Of a stretch of DNA of 43,354 bases, positions 1 to 8,208 are shown piece by piece. Both the position numbers and the translations under genes were made by a program. Within the stretch, counting starts at the first letter, position 1. Each line of letters starts with the position of its first letter. A model generated the notes under the pieces. That model saw only the letters and a program-made list of their open reading frames with translations. It ran no database searches and was not told the DNA's origin. The DNA is from an uncultured Acetatifactor sp. (GTDB lineage: Bacteria > Bacillota > Clostridia > Lachnospirales > Lachnospiraceae). The stretch covers positions 36,660 through 80,013 of the forward strand of contig CAJUGT010000002.1 in NCBI GenBank assembly GCA_910586435.1, read 5' to 3'.

Positions 1-316
1 TAATTGCTGCCTGCAAACATGCCGTATCATCTGTGACACCATCTCCTTTGGCGCCGAAATCCCTCACATTCAATGTCACAAACTCATATTCCGTATGTAC
101 TCTGAGGACTTCCGAAGCTTCCTCCGCCCTCTTCACCTGTACTTCCACATCCGAATCAGGAAGCAAATCATATATGGATACAATCGTCTTATCCGATGTA
201 AACCGCTTTTCTCCGTCCACATACAAATCATAATTGGCTGTTTTATAATCCGCCAGTTCATCCACTATCTCCAGAACAATACTTCTGGCCGTCTTAAAAA
301 TAACTTTTATCTCCAT
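1..316 (-). CDS. GH28-type polygalacturonase/rhamnogalacturonan hydrolase, N-terminal part only (cut by window edge)
   Basis: Reading the minus strand from ATG at 316 gives about 105 open codons that run off the window. Residues 1-78 look like a small beta-sandwich. They are followed by the stretch VRDFGAKGDGVTDDTACLQ, the typical entry to the right-handed parallel beta-helix of pectin-active GH28 enzymes (and related pectate-lyase-fold proteins). An upstream in-frame TAA limits the start to this ATG, although the purine run before it is very close. There is no signal peptide, so a cytoplasmic enzyme acting on imported galacturonan or RG oligosaccharides is inferred. It lies 58 bases behind the CE12 gene, probably in the same transcript. 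The catalytic Asp residues lie beyond the window, so GH28 is a fold-level call. Confidence 0.75.
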   Translation of the reverse strand, partial: MEIKVIFKTARSIVLEIVDELADYKTANYDLYVDGEKRFTSDKTIVSIYDLLPDSDVEVQVKRAEEASEVLRVHTEYEFVTLNVRDFGAKGDGVTDDTACLQAAI

Positions 317-374
317 ATCCCTGCTCTTTTCATATTCACATTATAATAGTATCGTCAGACTCCGTTCCTGCCCT

Positions 375-1055
375 CTAAGGGTTTACCAGCATTTCCCTGT
401 AGCATCCGCCCAGCTCTTTCAGCCCTTCTGCCACCAGTCCTGCCATTTTTACCGCTCCTTCATAATGAAGATGCGTGTTATCCTTCATTTCCTTGGTATA
501 ATTTTCATAAGTGCCCACCGGAAAATACATAAACCATTTCCTGCTGGCCATATCCCCTGTCTTCTCATACAATATTTTGCTTTTCTCTGTCAAGTCAATC
601 ACTGCCAGATGTTCTCTTTCCGCCAATGCCTTTACTGCCGCCGGATATGCTCCGTGACTGTTCTGTATGGTGCCGTCCTCCTGAAAGAGCCTCCTGGAAA
701 GGGGCGTAATCAATACTGGGACAGCGCCTTTTTCTCTTGCGGCATTCACGTACCGCATGAGATATTCCGGATAAGTCGTATCCGGGTCCGTATGCCGATC
801 TTCCTTTGGCTTCTCATCGTTATGCCCAAACTGGATAAACAGGAAATCCCCTTCCTCCATGACTTCCTTCGCAGGCTCAAATCTCCCCTCATCGTAGAAG
901 CTCTTGGAGCTGGCCCCATTTTTCGCGAAGTCAAGCACCACGTATTCACGCTTTAAATATCGATCAAATTCCTGTCCTATTCCCGTCTGCGGATAAGTAT
1001 CCGCTCCGTTAAAAGCAACCGTAGAATCTCCAACCCATATCAGCTTTTTCATCAT
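375..1055 (-). CDS. Rhamnogalacturonan acetylesterase, SGNH/GDSL hydrolase (CE12)
   Basis: About 226 residues. The SGNH blocks are visible: GDST with Ser11, a Gly/Asn pair in AKNGASS, GHNDE (Asn79) and DNTH near the end (Asp192/His195 as catalytic acid and base). The order and the FIQFGHND context match CE12 rhamnogalacturonan acetylesterases of the RhgT/YesT type, which remove O-acetyl groups from galacturonic acid in RG-I. There is no signal peptide, so it probably acts on imported oligosaccharides. The open frame extends further upstream, but an AAAGG sits 5 bases before the ATG at 1055 and 8 before the adjacent ATG at 1052, so the start is one of these. It has its own promoter and is followed by the GH28 gene. 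Confidence 0.88.
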   Translation of the reverse strand: MMKKLIWVGDSTVAFNGADTYPQTGIGQEFDRYLKREYVVLDFAKNGASSKSFYDEGRFEPAKEVMEEGDFLFIQFGHNDEKPKEDRHTDPDTTYPEYLMRYVNAAREKGAVPVLITPLSRRLFQEDGTIQNSHGAYPAAVKALAEREHLAVIDLTEKSKILYEKTGDMASRKWFMYFPVGTYENYTKEMKDNTHLHYEGAVKMAGLVAEGLKELGGCYREMLVNP

Positions 1056-1099
1056 ACAATCCTTTCCGGCCATGTAAGCCTTTCCCCACCCTTATGCTT

Positions 1100-1128
1100 A
1101 TTATACTGATTTCAGCCGCGGAAATCAA
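1100..1128 (-). promoter_or_regulatory. Promoter of the CE12-GH28 transcript with an overlapping dyad
   Basis: On the minus strand, TTGATT (1123-1128) and a perfect TATAAT (1100-1105) are separated by exactly 17 bases. A perfect 7-bp inverted repeat, TGATTTC (1107-1113) and GAAATCA (1121-1127), lies across the spacer and the -35 box, the usual position for a repressor or activator operator. GAAATC occurs again just upstream (near 1130). Function is inferred from position only. Confidence 0.72.
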
Positions 1129-1270
1129 TTGAAATCGAAAGCTCTAATGAAGCAGGGCAATTTCCTGTTACTGTTTACTCCGTTCACAGTAACGGATGCG
1201 CAAAAAGGGCAAAAACCGCCGTTTGCGGCACCTGTCAGCTCCGGCTGACGGGTACCCGTGCGCATAGAAC

Positions 1271-1300
1271 AAACCCTCCCTGCATACACAGGGAGGGTTT
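1271..1300 (-). terminator. Terminator of the nine-gene transport operon
   Basis: A 12-bp perfect stem, AAACCCTCCCTG pairing with CAGGGAGGGTTT around a 6-base loop, lies just after the stop of the binding-protein gene. The arm ends in TTT and the minus strand continues GTTCT. It separates this operon from the CE12 promoter. Confidence 0.85.
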
Positions 1301-1313
1301 CGCCACAGACAGA

Positions 1314-2924
1314 TTATTCAAACGTAACCTTGTAATGTGTCTCAGTACCATCATAAAGCAGCTGTGTCTCGGACGCAACCTCTTCAAAGGCCTGCATAGG
1401 AGTCTTCTCCAGCTTCAATATCCAGTTGGAGATGCTGCCGATCTTATGTCCTGTAAACATTCTGGAATAATCAGATCTCATGTCGTTATACATGATCATC
1501 AGCATATCGCCGGATTCCTCATCACCCAGAGTATCTCTCATTTCTACCTCTAACACTTTGTCAGCAGGTTTGCTGGTACGGTTTGCGATAGCAACCAATA
1601 CTGCCGCAACTTCTTCCGGTTTCTCCACACCTGCTACGATCATCTTCATATCTGCGGAATAGGTAACACCATGGTAGTTCTCTTTGCAGACATCAGCGCC
1701 CTGATCCGAATAGTAGGGCCCAAGAGGGTGAGGCAGCAGACCGAATGTATAGGAAGTTTCCTGCGTACCCTGTGTCAATTTCTGAAGGTCCCCATAGAAG
1801 TCGAAGTAGAATACACACTGACCTGCCGCAAAACCAGCCACATCAATGCCGCCCTCTACCAATACGTTCTTCGTGCCGCCGTTGCCGTCGTCCACCTTAA
1901 CAGTCCAGTTGGGCGCCAGATACCCTTTTTCACGCAGGTCATAAATCCACTGGCCTGCCTCCAGAGTTCTTTCATCCGTACCGGTATACACATGATGGCC
2001 GTCCACCAGGTTGGCAATGGTACCGCCATTGGAAAATACGGTCATGGGGAAGAGCAGGTTTTCCTTTCCATATCCTGCGGGAACAACACTGCCATCAGAC
2101 TGTTTTGTAATCGTTTCGCACATTTCCTCGAACTTTGCCCAGGTCCAGGTGCCATCCTTTACCATACTGTAAAGGTCTCCAAGTCCGTATTGCTCTGCCA
2201 GTTCTATATTAAAGAGCAATGCGTTACGCAGGATATTGGAGCTGTTGTTTGTGACAAAGTTTACAGCGTACTGGGTTCCCTGGAAGATACCATAATCGGA
2301 CTGTGCCGTCCAGGGATTGGTGTCCAGCTTGATAATATCCGCAATCTGAGGATCATCCAAAGGCATTACCATCTTCATGTCCATAATCTGATCCAGATAG
2401 GTATCGGATACGCCTTCATCCAGGATATCACAGTATGCTTCACCGGAAGTCATGCCCATATACAGGTTCTGTACGATATCCTTGCCCTTCATGCTGGGAA
2501 TAATCTCAAATTTACAATTGTAATCAGCCTCAATCTGCTCCATAATTTTGACAATTTCAATGGTAGCTTCATTGGTGTTGTCAGGATCGTCGTTGCCGTT
2601 GGCATCCTTGGCATAATTATACCTGGTTCCTACAGACGCAGCAATCCGAATGGTACGTCCGTTCAGATCCATGGGAGTCTCTACGAAGCCGTTATACTGA
2701 TCTGCCAGCTTCTCTCCCTCACTTCTGGGATCTTCCGTGGGCGCCGGAGTCGCCTCAGCCGAACTGCCCCCCCCATTGTCGCCTGAAGGCGCTGCGGTAG
2801 GAGTGTTCACATCACTTCCGCTGTTCCCGCTGTTTCCTTCGTTTCCGGCGTCATTGTTTCCGCAGGCTGCCATTGAAAATACCATAGCTGCTGCCAAAAC
2901 TACCGATAATACTTTTCTTTTCAT
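1314..2924 (-). CDS. Extracellular sugar-binding lipoprotein of ABC transporter (CUT1), second unit
   Basis: About 536 residues. The start at 2924 is set by an AAAGGAG eight bases upstream and by the signal peptide MKRKVLSVVLAAAMVFSMAACG, with a lipobox ending in Cys about residue 22. The open frame extends 53 codons further upstream but carries no signal there. After the Cys there is a Ser/Gly/Pro/Thr-rich linker (about 25-65), then a large periplasmic-binding-protein type fold typical of family 1 carbohydrate-binding proteins. It would hold its ligand outside the membrane and deliver it to the permeases encoded just upstream (3031-4912). It is the last gene of the block and is followed by a strong terminator. 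The ligand is unknown; rhamnogalacturonan oligosaccharides are inferred from the neighbourhood. Confidence 0.88.
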   Translation of the reverse strand: MKRKVLSVVLAAAMVFSMAACGNNDAGNEGNSGNSGSDVNTPTAAPSGDNGGGSSAEATPAPTEDPRSEGEKLADQYNGFVETPMDLNGRTIRIAASVGTRYNYAKDANGNDDPDNTNEATIEIVKIMEQIEADYNCKFEIIPSMKGKDIVQNLYMGMTSGEAYCDILDEGVSDTYLDQIMDMKMVMPLDDPQIADIIKLDTNPWTAQSDYGIFQGTQYAVNFVTNNSSNILRNALLFNIELAEQYGLGDLYSMVKDGTWTWAKFEEMCETITKQSDGSVVPAGYGKENLLFPMTVFSNGGTIANLVDGHHVYTGTDERTLEAGQWIYDLREKGYLAPNWTVKVDDGNGGTKNVLVEGGIDVAGFAAGQCVFYFDFYGDLQKLTQGTQETSYTFGLLPHPLGPYYSDQGADVCKENYHGVTYSADMKMIVAGVEKPEEVAAVLVAIANRTSKPADKVLEVEMRDTLGDEESGDMLMIMYNDMRSDYSRMFTGHKIGSISNWILKLEKTPMQAFEEVASETQLLYDGTETHYKVTFE

Positions 2925-3030
2925 TGTTTGCTCCTTTCTGAAACGTTTATTGTTTACTATATAAAACATGGACTCTCTACATCGGTTCCCCTCCCTTTGA
3001 ACAAGCCCATATCTTATCAAAATAAAGATA

Positions 3031-3951
3031 TTACCCTGTGATACCTGCTCTTGCCACACCCTGGATAAAGAACCTCTGTCCAATTAAGTACACCAGCATC
3101 ACCGGCAATACACAGAGCACTGCCGCAGTATTGTTATACTGCAATACCATAATGGCCTCTTCACCCCCGTCCACAAAGCTGGTCATATTGGCGAGAAGAT
3201 TCGTCGACCGCTGGAACAGCTGGGTGTATGTGGTATCCGTCCACTGCCACGCAAAAGAAATCAAAAATACTGTCACCATCATGGAGAAGGAGTTGGGCAG
3301 CATCACCTTATAGAAAGTCTGAAAGGCATTACAGCCATCAATAATCGCCGCCTCTTCCAATTCCTTGGGCATGTTCCGGAAAGTCTGACGGAACATAAAG
3401 ATGTACAATCCATTCCTGATTCCCAGCCCCGTAAGCGCCAAAATAATAATGGGCCAGTATGTATTAATCAGGTTCAGATTTCCGTAGAAGAAACGGAATC
3501 TGATATACAGTGGAATCATCATTGTCTGGGGCGGCACCAGCAATTCCATGATTACAAGCCCAAAGAGAAGCCCGTTTCCCCGGAATTTAAACCGCCCAAA
3601 GCCATACCCCGCCAGCCCGCAGATAAATACCTGCAAAACGGCAATCAATATGGAATAACCAAAAGTAATAGGGAACGATCTCCCATACTGCAACTGGATC
3701 AGCACCTGCTGAATATTGTTCCAGGTAAAATATTTGGGAATATATCTTACGGCCGGATCCAGGTAGTCCTCAAAGCTCTTAAACGCGTCTATCATCTTGA
3801 GCAGGAACGGGTAGAGAATGGTATAGCAGCATCCCACCAGGATAATGGTGCGAACTATTTTCCAGCCGATGCTCATCAGCCCGCTTAGAGAGAACCATTT
3901 AACGAACCATCTTTTCATATGAAACTTTTTCTTTGTATTAGTCTTAGTCAA
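3031..3951 (-). CDS. CUT1 ABC sugar permease, MalG type (second unit)
   Basis: 306 residues with six predicted membrane spans. The cytoplasmic EAA loop reads EELEEAAIIDGCNAFQTF and continues to VMLP, the contact site for the ATPase. The start is TTG at 3951, which overlaps the end of the partner permease by 8 bases and has a GAGGGTG seven bases upstream. The only later ATG (3918) has no good ribosome site. It pairs with the permease at 3944-4912 and the binding lipoprotein at 1314-2924. No ATPase gene is in the window, so a shared MsmX-type ATPase is expected, as in many Firmicutes CUT1 systems. Confidence 0.9.
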   Translation of the reverse strand: MTKTNTKKKFHMKRWFVKWFSLSGLMSIGWKIVRTIILVGCCYTILYPFLLKMIDAFKSFEDYLDPAVRYIPKYFTWNNIQQVLIQLQYGRSFPITFGYSILIAVLQVFICGLAGYGFGRFKFRGNGLLFGLVIMELLVPPQTMMIPLYIRFRFFYGNLNLINTYWPIIILALTGLGIRNGLYIFMFRQTFRNMPKELEEAAIIDGCNAFQTFYKVMLPNSFSMMVTVFLISFAWQWTDTTYTQLFQRSTNLLANMTSFVDGGEEAIMVLQYNNTAAVLCVLPVMLVYLIGQRFFIQGVARAGITG

Positions 3952-4912
3952 GATATGTCACCCTCTTTGATATAATCCCGGCAGCTATGCCCAGTACAAC
4001 GATTACCGTTACAAAGTAAACCCATGATACCGCTGACGCATAGCCTAGTTTACCGCTGCTAAAAGCCTGTGATTCCACATAATCCATGACACCATAGGTT
4101 GGATTGGTAAATGTGGAAATTACTGTATAGACCACACACACCAACAAGGACGGCGTCAGCATTGGGAATGTAATCTTCCAGAATTCCTCCCATTTCGTAG
4201 CACCCTCCATCTTGGCCGCCTCAAATACGGAAGGACTGATGGACTGCAATGCGCTGAGGAAAATCAGAATCTGTACCCCGGACGCGTTTAATATCCCATA
4301 CATATTGCTCAGGACGGTACCGATAATATTGCTCATGGCCATGGGCAGTCCCATGACTTCCATCATTCTGGAAATACTGAACATTGCCGCCATGCCAAGC
4401 TGGTCAAAGGCACTTGCGGAGGCGCTTTCATCCAATGCGCTCATGGCATTGAACATGGTGTTGGCATCCTCCATATCCGCCACAATCCCCATGGAGAGAA
4501 CCACCGGCAGGAAGAAGATTACCCTGCATATTCCTCTGCCCGCAAACTTCTGATTCAGCACATTTGACATGAAAAAGCTGAAGAGAATTATCACGGCAGA
4601 ATCAAAAAACATACCTCTGATAGCGTTGACAAACAGCACAATGAATTCCGAGTCCGACAAAAAAGCGTCATAAAAGTTCTGAATTCCAATCCATTCCGTC
4701 TGGATATCTCCGAAGTCTATCTTCACATCACAGAAAGCATAGATCAGGGATTGTACCAGCGCCGGCAGGAAGATAAATATCAAGCCAATAATCACAGGCA
4801 TTGTAAAGAAATACCCTGCCATATTCTTCTTATCCGAAAGCGCCATACCCTTTCGGGTAGAAGCATTTCCTTTTGAGAAAGATTTCTCTTTCCTGTTTTG
4901 TTCTTTCGCCAT
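3944..4912 (-). CDS. CUT1 ABC sugar permease, MalF type (second unit)
   Basis: 322 residues. A charged N-terminus is followed by about six membrane spans. The EAA motif is PSVFEAAKMEGATKWEEFWK followed by ITFPML. The insert between spans around residues 150-185 (rich in Ser/Ala/Met) is longer than in the partner permease of the first unit. It starts 11 bases after the DUF5696 gene and overlaps the next permease, so the three are translated from one message. It forms the heterodimeric channel with the 3031-3951 product. Confidence 0.9.
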   Translation of the reverse strand: MAKEQNRKEKSFSKGNASTRKGMALSDKKNMAGYFFTMPVIIGLIFIFLPALVQSLIYAFCDVKIDFGDIQTEWIGIQNFYDAFLSDSEFIVLFVNAIRGMFFDSAVIILFSFFMSNVLNQKFAGRGICRVIFFLPVVLSMGIVADMEDANTMFNAMSALDESASASAFDQLGMAAMFSISRMMEVMGLPMAMSNIIGTVLSNMYGILNASGVQILIFLSALQSISPSVFEAAKMEGATKWEEFWKITFPMLTPSLLVCVVYTVISTFTNPTYGVMDYVESQAFSSGKLGYASAVSWVYFVTVIVVLGIAAGIISKRVTYLD

Positions 4913-4923
4913 AGCCCCACTAC

Positions 4924-7560
4924 CTACCTTCCTACAACCAGCCAGTCAAGTGCCTCCACAGTGCCTTCGGAGGTCTCATATGCTTCCTTGCCATAGTTGA
5001 CATAAATCTTTGTCCCATCCTCATAGGTGACACAGTTCACATCCTCTGTGAGGTGCTCATGGTCCACAATCCTGACATTCTGCAAATATCCCATTTCCTG
5101 GTTCAGTTTTCTGTAATCTTCCAGAATTTTTTCTATCTGCGTCTTGTAATTGACGGAAAAAAGACTTTCATAATTAGTATCCATCAGGTTCAACTGGTTA
5201 TCATATATCAAAAGGTAATTCAGCCCGGCTCCGCTTTCCACCGCCCGCAGCACCGCAATGTCAGCATTGGGAGACTGGTTAATGCTCTTACAGGTAAAGG
5301 GCACATATCCCTTTAAAACCATTCCCACAAAGGGAATACTGTAGCTCTCCATTCTCTGGTGGCTTGAAGTAGTAGGCACATTCACCAGCGAGTCCGCGTA
5401 CCGCAGCGCATAGTCGTTGCCCACATCAAGTTTCAGCGCATATCCCGCATTTACAAGCTGTTCCAGGGCCTGAGTCACCAAAATCTGCGCCGTCTGCCTG
5501 GTCACGCCTTCTTTGGCACTGTAATTGCCGTTCAAATATGCTCCGAAAGATTCCAGATAAAGTTTCTTAGAACCCGTTTTGGCATGAGCGTCAATAAAGT
5601 TCGCCATCACCGTTTTATATCGCAGAGGATTGATCAGCCAGTCCGCCGACGCGTAATCGCTTGACACTCCCGGGATAATCTGCTCCTCTCCCACCACAAC
5701 GGAAACCTTAGTCAAATACTTGCTCACGTCTTCCGTCTTCCTGATACCGTTCCCTCTTTCATAAATTCCTGCGGGGTCGAGTCCCATATACAGGGTATCA
5801 CCCTGGGAAGTCAAATTTGCTTCCAGTTCCTGATAGCCTTTCAGGCCGCCCAACCCTTTCTGTACTTTAAAACGGTTCAGCGCCATCTGTTCCATTCCGC
5901 CGTTGGCCATGCCGGAATAAATCACATCCACATCCGCAATGCCGTCTTCGTGGAGGATATCCATTATTTCCTGTGCCTGTTCAAAAGTGGTAATGTTAAA
6001 ATCACTGTCAATGGGGATGCCGAAATTATTAATAATTTTCTGTATGGAACCAATCATCTCCACATCCAGTCCCCAGGAAGTATCATTGCTCTCCCTCTTC
6101 ACAAGACTGCCCGTATTCACCAGATACTGCTGATAATACTGCGCCATCCCATTATAATCCGCTTCTTCCCCGTTCAGGAAATGATACCTCACCGTACAAT
6201 CCACATCTGCCACATTCTGGTAAAATGCCAGGGCAACCCCCTGAATGCCAAAGTCATCGACGATACTGTAATTAAAGTACGGATAGGCAATATTGTAATT
6301 CAGGTAAGAACTGCGCACTTGAGCCGTCATACCGCCCACTGCCGCCCCATTCTCCACAATGGCAAAAAAAGCGTGGTCATCCGTCTTGATTCCAAACACA
6401 GGGAAGGTGCTTTTGATAGAATCACTGGTGCCTTCCGTAAGCATCACCGCCTGATCTTCCCCATAGAAGGGCACCATCACCTTGTTCATGGAATTGGAAT
6501 CTATATCATTCTCAATAATGGCGCCGCTGCCGTCGGGATAAAAGATATATCCATCTTCTTTTTCAGTGGAGGCGCCAAAGCACTTCATCAGCTCCACCTT
6601 GGTCAAATGGTATCCTTCCCCCACTTCAATGTTCCTGAGATCCAAAGATACCAGCAAATCGCCCCCTGACAAGCGATAACACACGGGAATCTTGAAATAT
6701 GCCGGCTTGACATTGGCAGCATTCTCACCCAGTTTTTCCTGTTCCGCCGCCTTCACAGTTTCGTCTATTCCCAGCAGAGTATATACTTCCAGGATGGAAT
6801 TGGTGATTTTGGCCGTGAGAGTATTCTTCACAATGTAAATCGTTCCCAGTTCCTCTATCTTGGGATATAATTCCTTATACCTCCTCTGATCCGAAGAACT
6901 CATATTTTCATAAGTATATTCCGTATAATTATTGGCCAGGTTTCTGTAGGTAATCATACTAATGGTCCCGGCTTCCCTCATACCTTCAAGCTGTTCCAGA
7001 TACCCTTCATATGTCTCCTTTGTGAACACCTGGATCAAAGGCGACTCTTCCAGACTGGTTCCGATGCCGTATGTCACCTTAAGCGTGTCATCCGCCACTT
7101 CCCAGGTTACCTGATTCTTATCTGAAGAATAGGCATCCGGGTAGGAAGACATACTCATCTTTGTCAATGCGCTGGTGTAATACTCCACCGCTACCTGACT
7201 GAATACCACTCTTTTCGCCTCTGCGCTGAGACTGTTCTGCGCTGCGGCATCCATCTCATGATATGCCGCATTGGACATGGTAAGCTTACCTGATGCCTTC
7301 TCATATACGGCAATGTCATAATCTTTTCCGATATACAGTTCCAGGTAATCATTTTCCAGCGCCAGTTCAAAGTCCTCCAGGATTGTCTCCACATCAGCGC
7401 TCTTTTTCACAGGATTGACAGAATCAGGACAAATCACCGCGCCTTCTTTCACCACATAATCCGAACGTATTTCATTGTCGACTACATCCGTCAGCCCACA
7501 GCCTGCCAATCCCAGGCACAATGCCACGGAGAGCACTGCTTTACATCTCTTCCATTTCAT
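4924..7560 (-). CDS. DUF5696-type surface lipoprotein, 878 residues
   Basis: The N-terminus MKWKRCKAVLSVALCLGLAG ends in Cys, a lipoprotein signal. The rest is a large soluble extracellular protein. I recognise it as a DUF5696-family protein from its overall pattern: a beta-rich N-terminal half, the IFYPDGSGAIIENDID stretch near residue 340, and a C-terminal half with alternating beta/alpha segments and repeated acidic strand ends that looks like a TIM-barrel. That could mean a degenerate or uncharacterised glycoside hydrolase, but this is inference and no catalytic pair was assigned. It lies between two permease pairs with gaps of 18 and 11 bases, so it belongs to the transport machine rather than to a separate pathway. 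Confidence 0.75.
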   Translation of the reverse strand: MKWKRCKAVLSVALCLGLAGCGLTDVVDNEIRSDYVVKEGAVICPDSVNPVKKSADVETILEDFELALENDYLELYIGKDYDIAVYEKASGKLTMSNAAYHEMDAAAQNSLSAEAKRVVFSQVAVEYYTSALTKMSMSSYPDAYSSDKNQVTWEVADDTLKVTYGIGTSLEESPLIQVFTKETYEGYLEQLEGMREAGTISMITYRNLANNYTEYTYENMSSSDQRRYKELYPKIEELGTIYIVKNTLTAKITNSILEVYTLLGIDETVKAAEQEKLGENAANVKPAYFKIPVCYRLSGGDLLVSLDLRNIEVGEGYHLTKVELMKCFGASTEKEDGYIFYPDGSGAIIENDIDSNSMNKVMVPFYGEDQAVMLTEGTSDSIKSTFPVFGIKTDDHAFFAIVENGAAVGGMTAQVRSSYLNYNIAYPYFNYSIVDDFGIQGVALAFYQNVADVDCTVRYHFLNGEEADYNGMAQYYQQYLVNTGSLVKRESNDTSWGLDVEMIGSIQKIINNFGIPIDSDFNITTFEQAQEIMDILHEDGIADVDVIYSGMANGGMEQMALNRFKVQKGLGGLKGYQELEANLTSQGDTLYMGLDPAGIYERGNGIRKTEDVSKYLTKVSVVVGEEQIIPGVSSDYASADWLINPLRYKTVMANFIDAHAKTGSKKLYLESFGAYLNGNYSAKEGVTRQTAQILVTQALEQLVNAGYALKLDVGNDYALRYADSLVNVPTTSSHQRMESYSIPFVGMVLKGYVPFTCKSINQSPNADIAVLRAVESGAGLNYLLIYDNQLNLMDTNYESLFSVNYKTQIEKILEDYRKLNQEMGYLQNVRIVDHEHLTEDVNCVTYEDGTKIYVNYGKEAYETSEGTVEALDWLVVGR

Positions 7561-7578
7561 CTTACTCTCTGCCCTCCA

Positions 7579-8208
7579 TCAATAGCTCACACGCTGAACC
7601 GCTTCATCTATTACCGTCGCCACAAATCCTACCACCTGCTGGAACATGGTAAATACCAGAATAATCAGCAGCGCAATGACGATCATGCCAACGATGGTAA
7701 ACGCCAATACCACCAATGTCCTGCTTAAGGTAAAATGATGTGTTGTCAGCATTCCCGTCACCAGAAGGAAAGCCACCCATACTATGGACAGACTCCCCAG
7801 CATGTCATAAAACGTCTGCTCCCGCAAAATAAAGATATTGCTTACAATCACCATAATAAACTGAAGAATAATATATGGTACCAGGGAATAGGCAGTAAAC
7901 ATCATAATGTCCTTAAACGTCCCTTTTCCATCACTTAAGCAGGTCAGGCACCAGTTGGCAAGGCACCAGGAAAAGAACAAAAACAACGATGAAGCCACTG
8001 TCCTGAGAAAATTATAATTTATGCTGACTCCGCCAAAGAGATAGCCGGTCTTCAGATTGCTGATAATCTGCACCACAATGGTTGCCGCCAACAGTATCAT
8101 GGCCGTCTTCAGGCTTCCTTCTTTTTCATATTTAATATCCCAGAACCCCTTGAACGGATGAACCGTCACATACAGAGAATATTTCAATTCCTTCCATGTC
8201 TGTTTCAT
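7579..8208 (-). CDS. YIP1-family integral membrane protein
   Basis: 209 residues. A cytoplasmic N-terminus with the motif HPFKGFWDIKYEKEGS is followed by five predicted membrane spans between about residues 35 and 190. The HPF...W..KYE..GS entry and span pattern match bacterial Yip1-domain proteins. Its ATG overlaps the stop of the beta-propeller gene by four bases (ATGA), a sign of translational coupling. Its role is unknown. Placement between the propeller protein and the DUF5696 lipoprotein suggests a membrane scaffold for the transporter block. Confidence 0.78.
   Translation of the reverse strand: MKQTWKELKYSLYVTVHPFKGFWDIKYEKEGSLKTAMILLAATIVVQIISNLKTGYLFGGVSINYNFLRTVASSLFLFFSWCLANWCLTCLSDGKGTFKDIMMFTAYSLVPYIILQFIMVIVSNIFILREQTFYDMLGSLSIVWVAFLLVTGMLTTHHFTLSRTLVVLAFTIVGMIVIALLIILVFTMFQQVVGFVATVIDEAVQRVSY

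Noticed and set aside
1671..2786. 371-codon plus-strand open frame opposite the binding lipoprotein
   Set aside because: Antisense shadow of a clear lipoprotein gene, with no ribosome site and no recognisable domain.
2936..2956. CcpA catabolite site (AAACGTTT)
   Set aside because: The core is palindromic, but the flanks do not fit the cre consensus when aligned.
2925..3083. N-terminal extension of the second binding protein
   Set aside because: The extra 53 codons precede a clear lipoprotein signal and a good ribosome site; they are intergenic.
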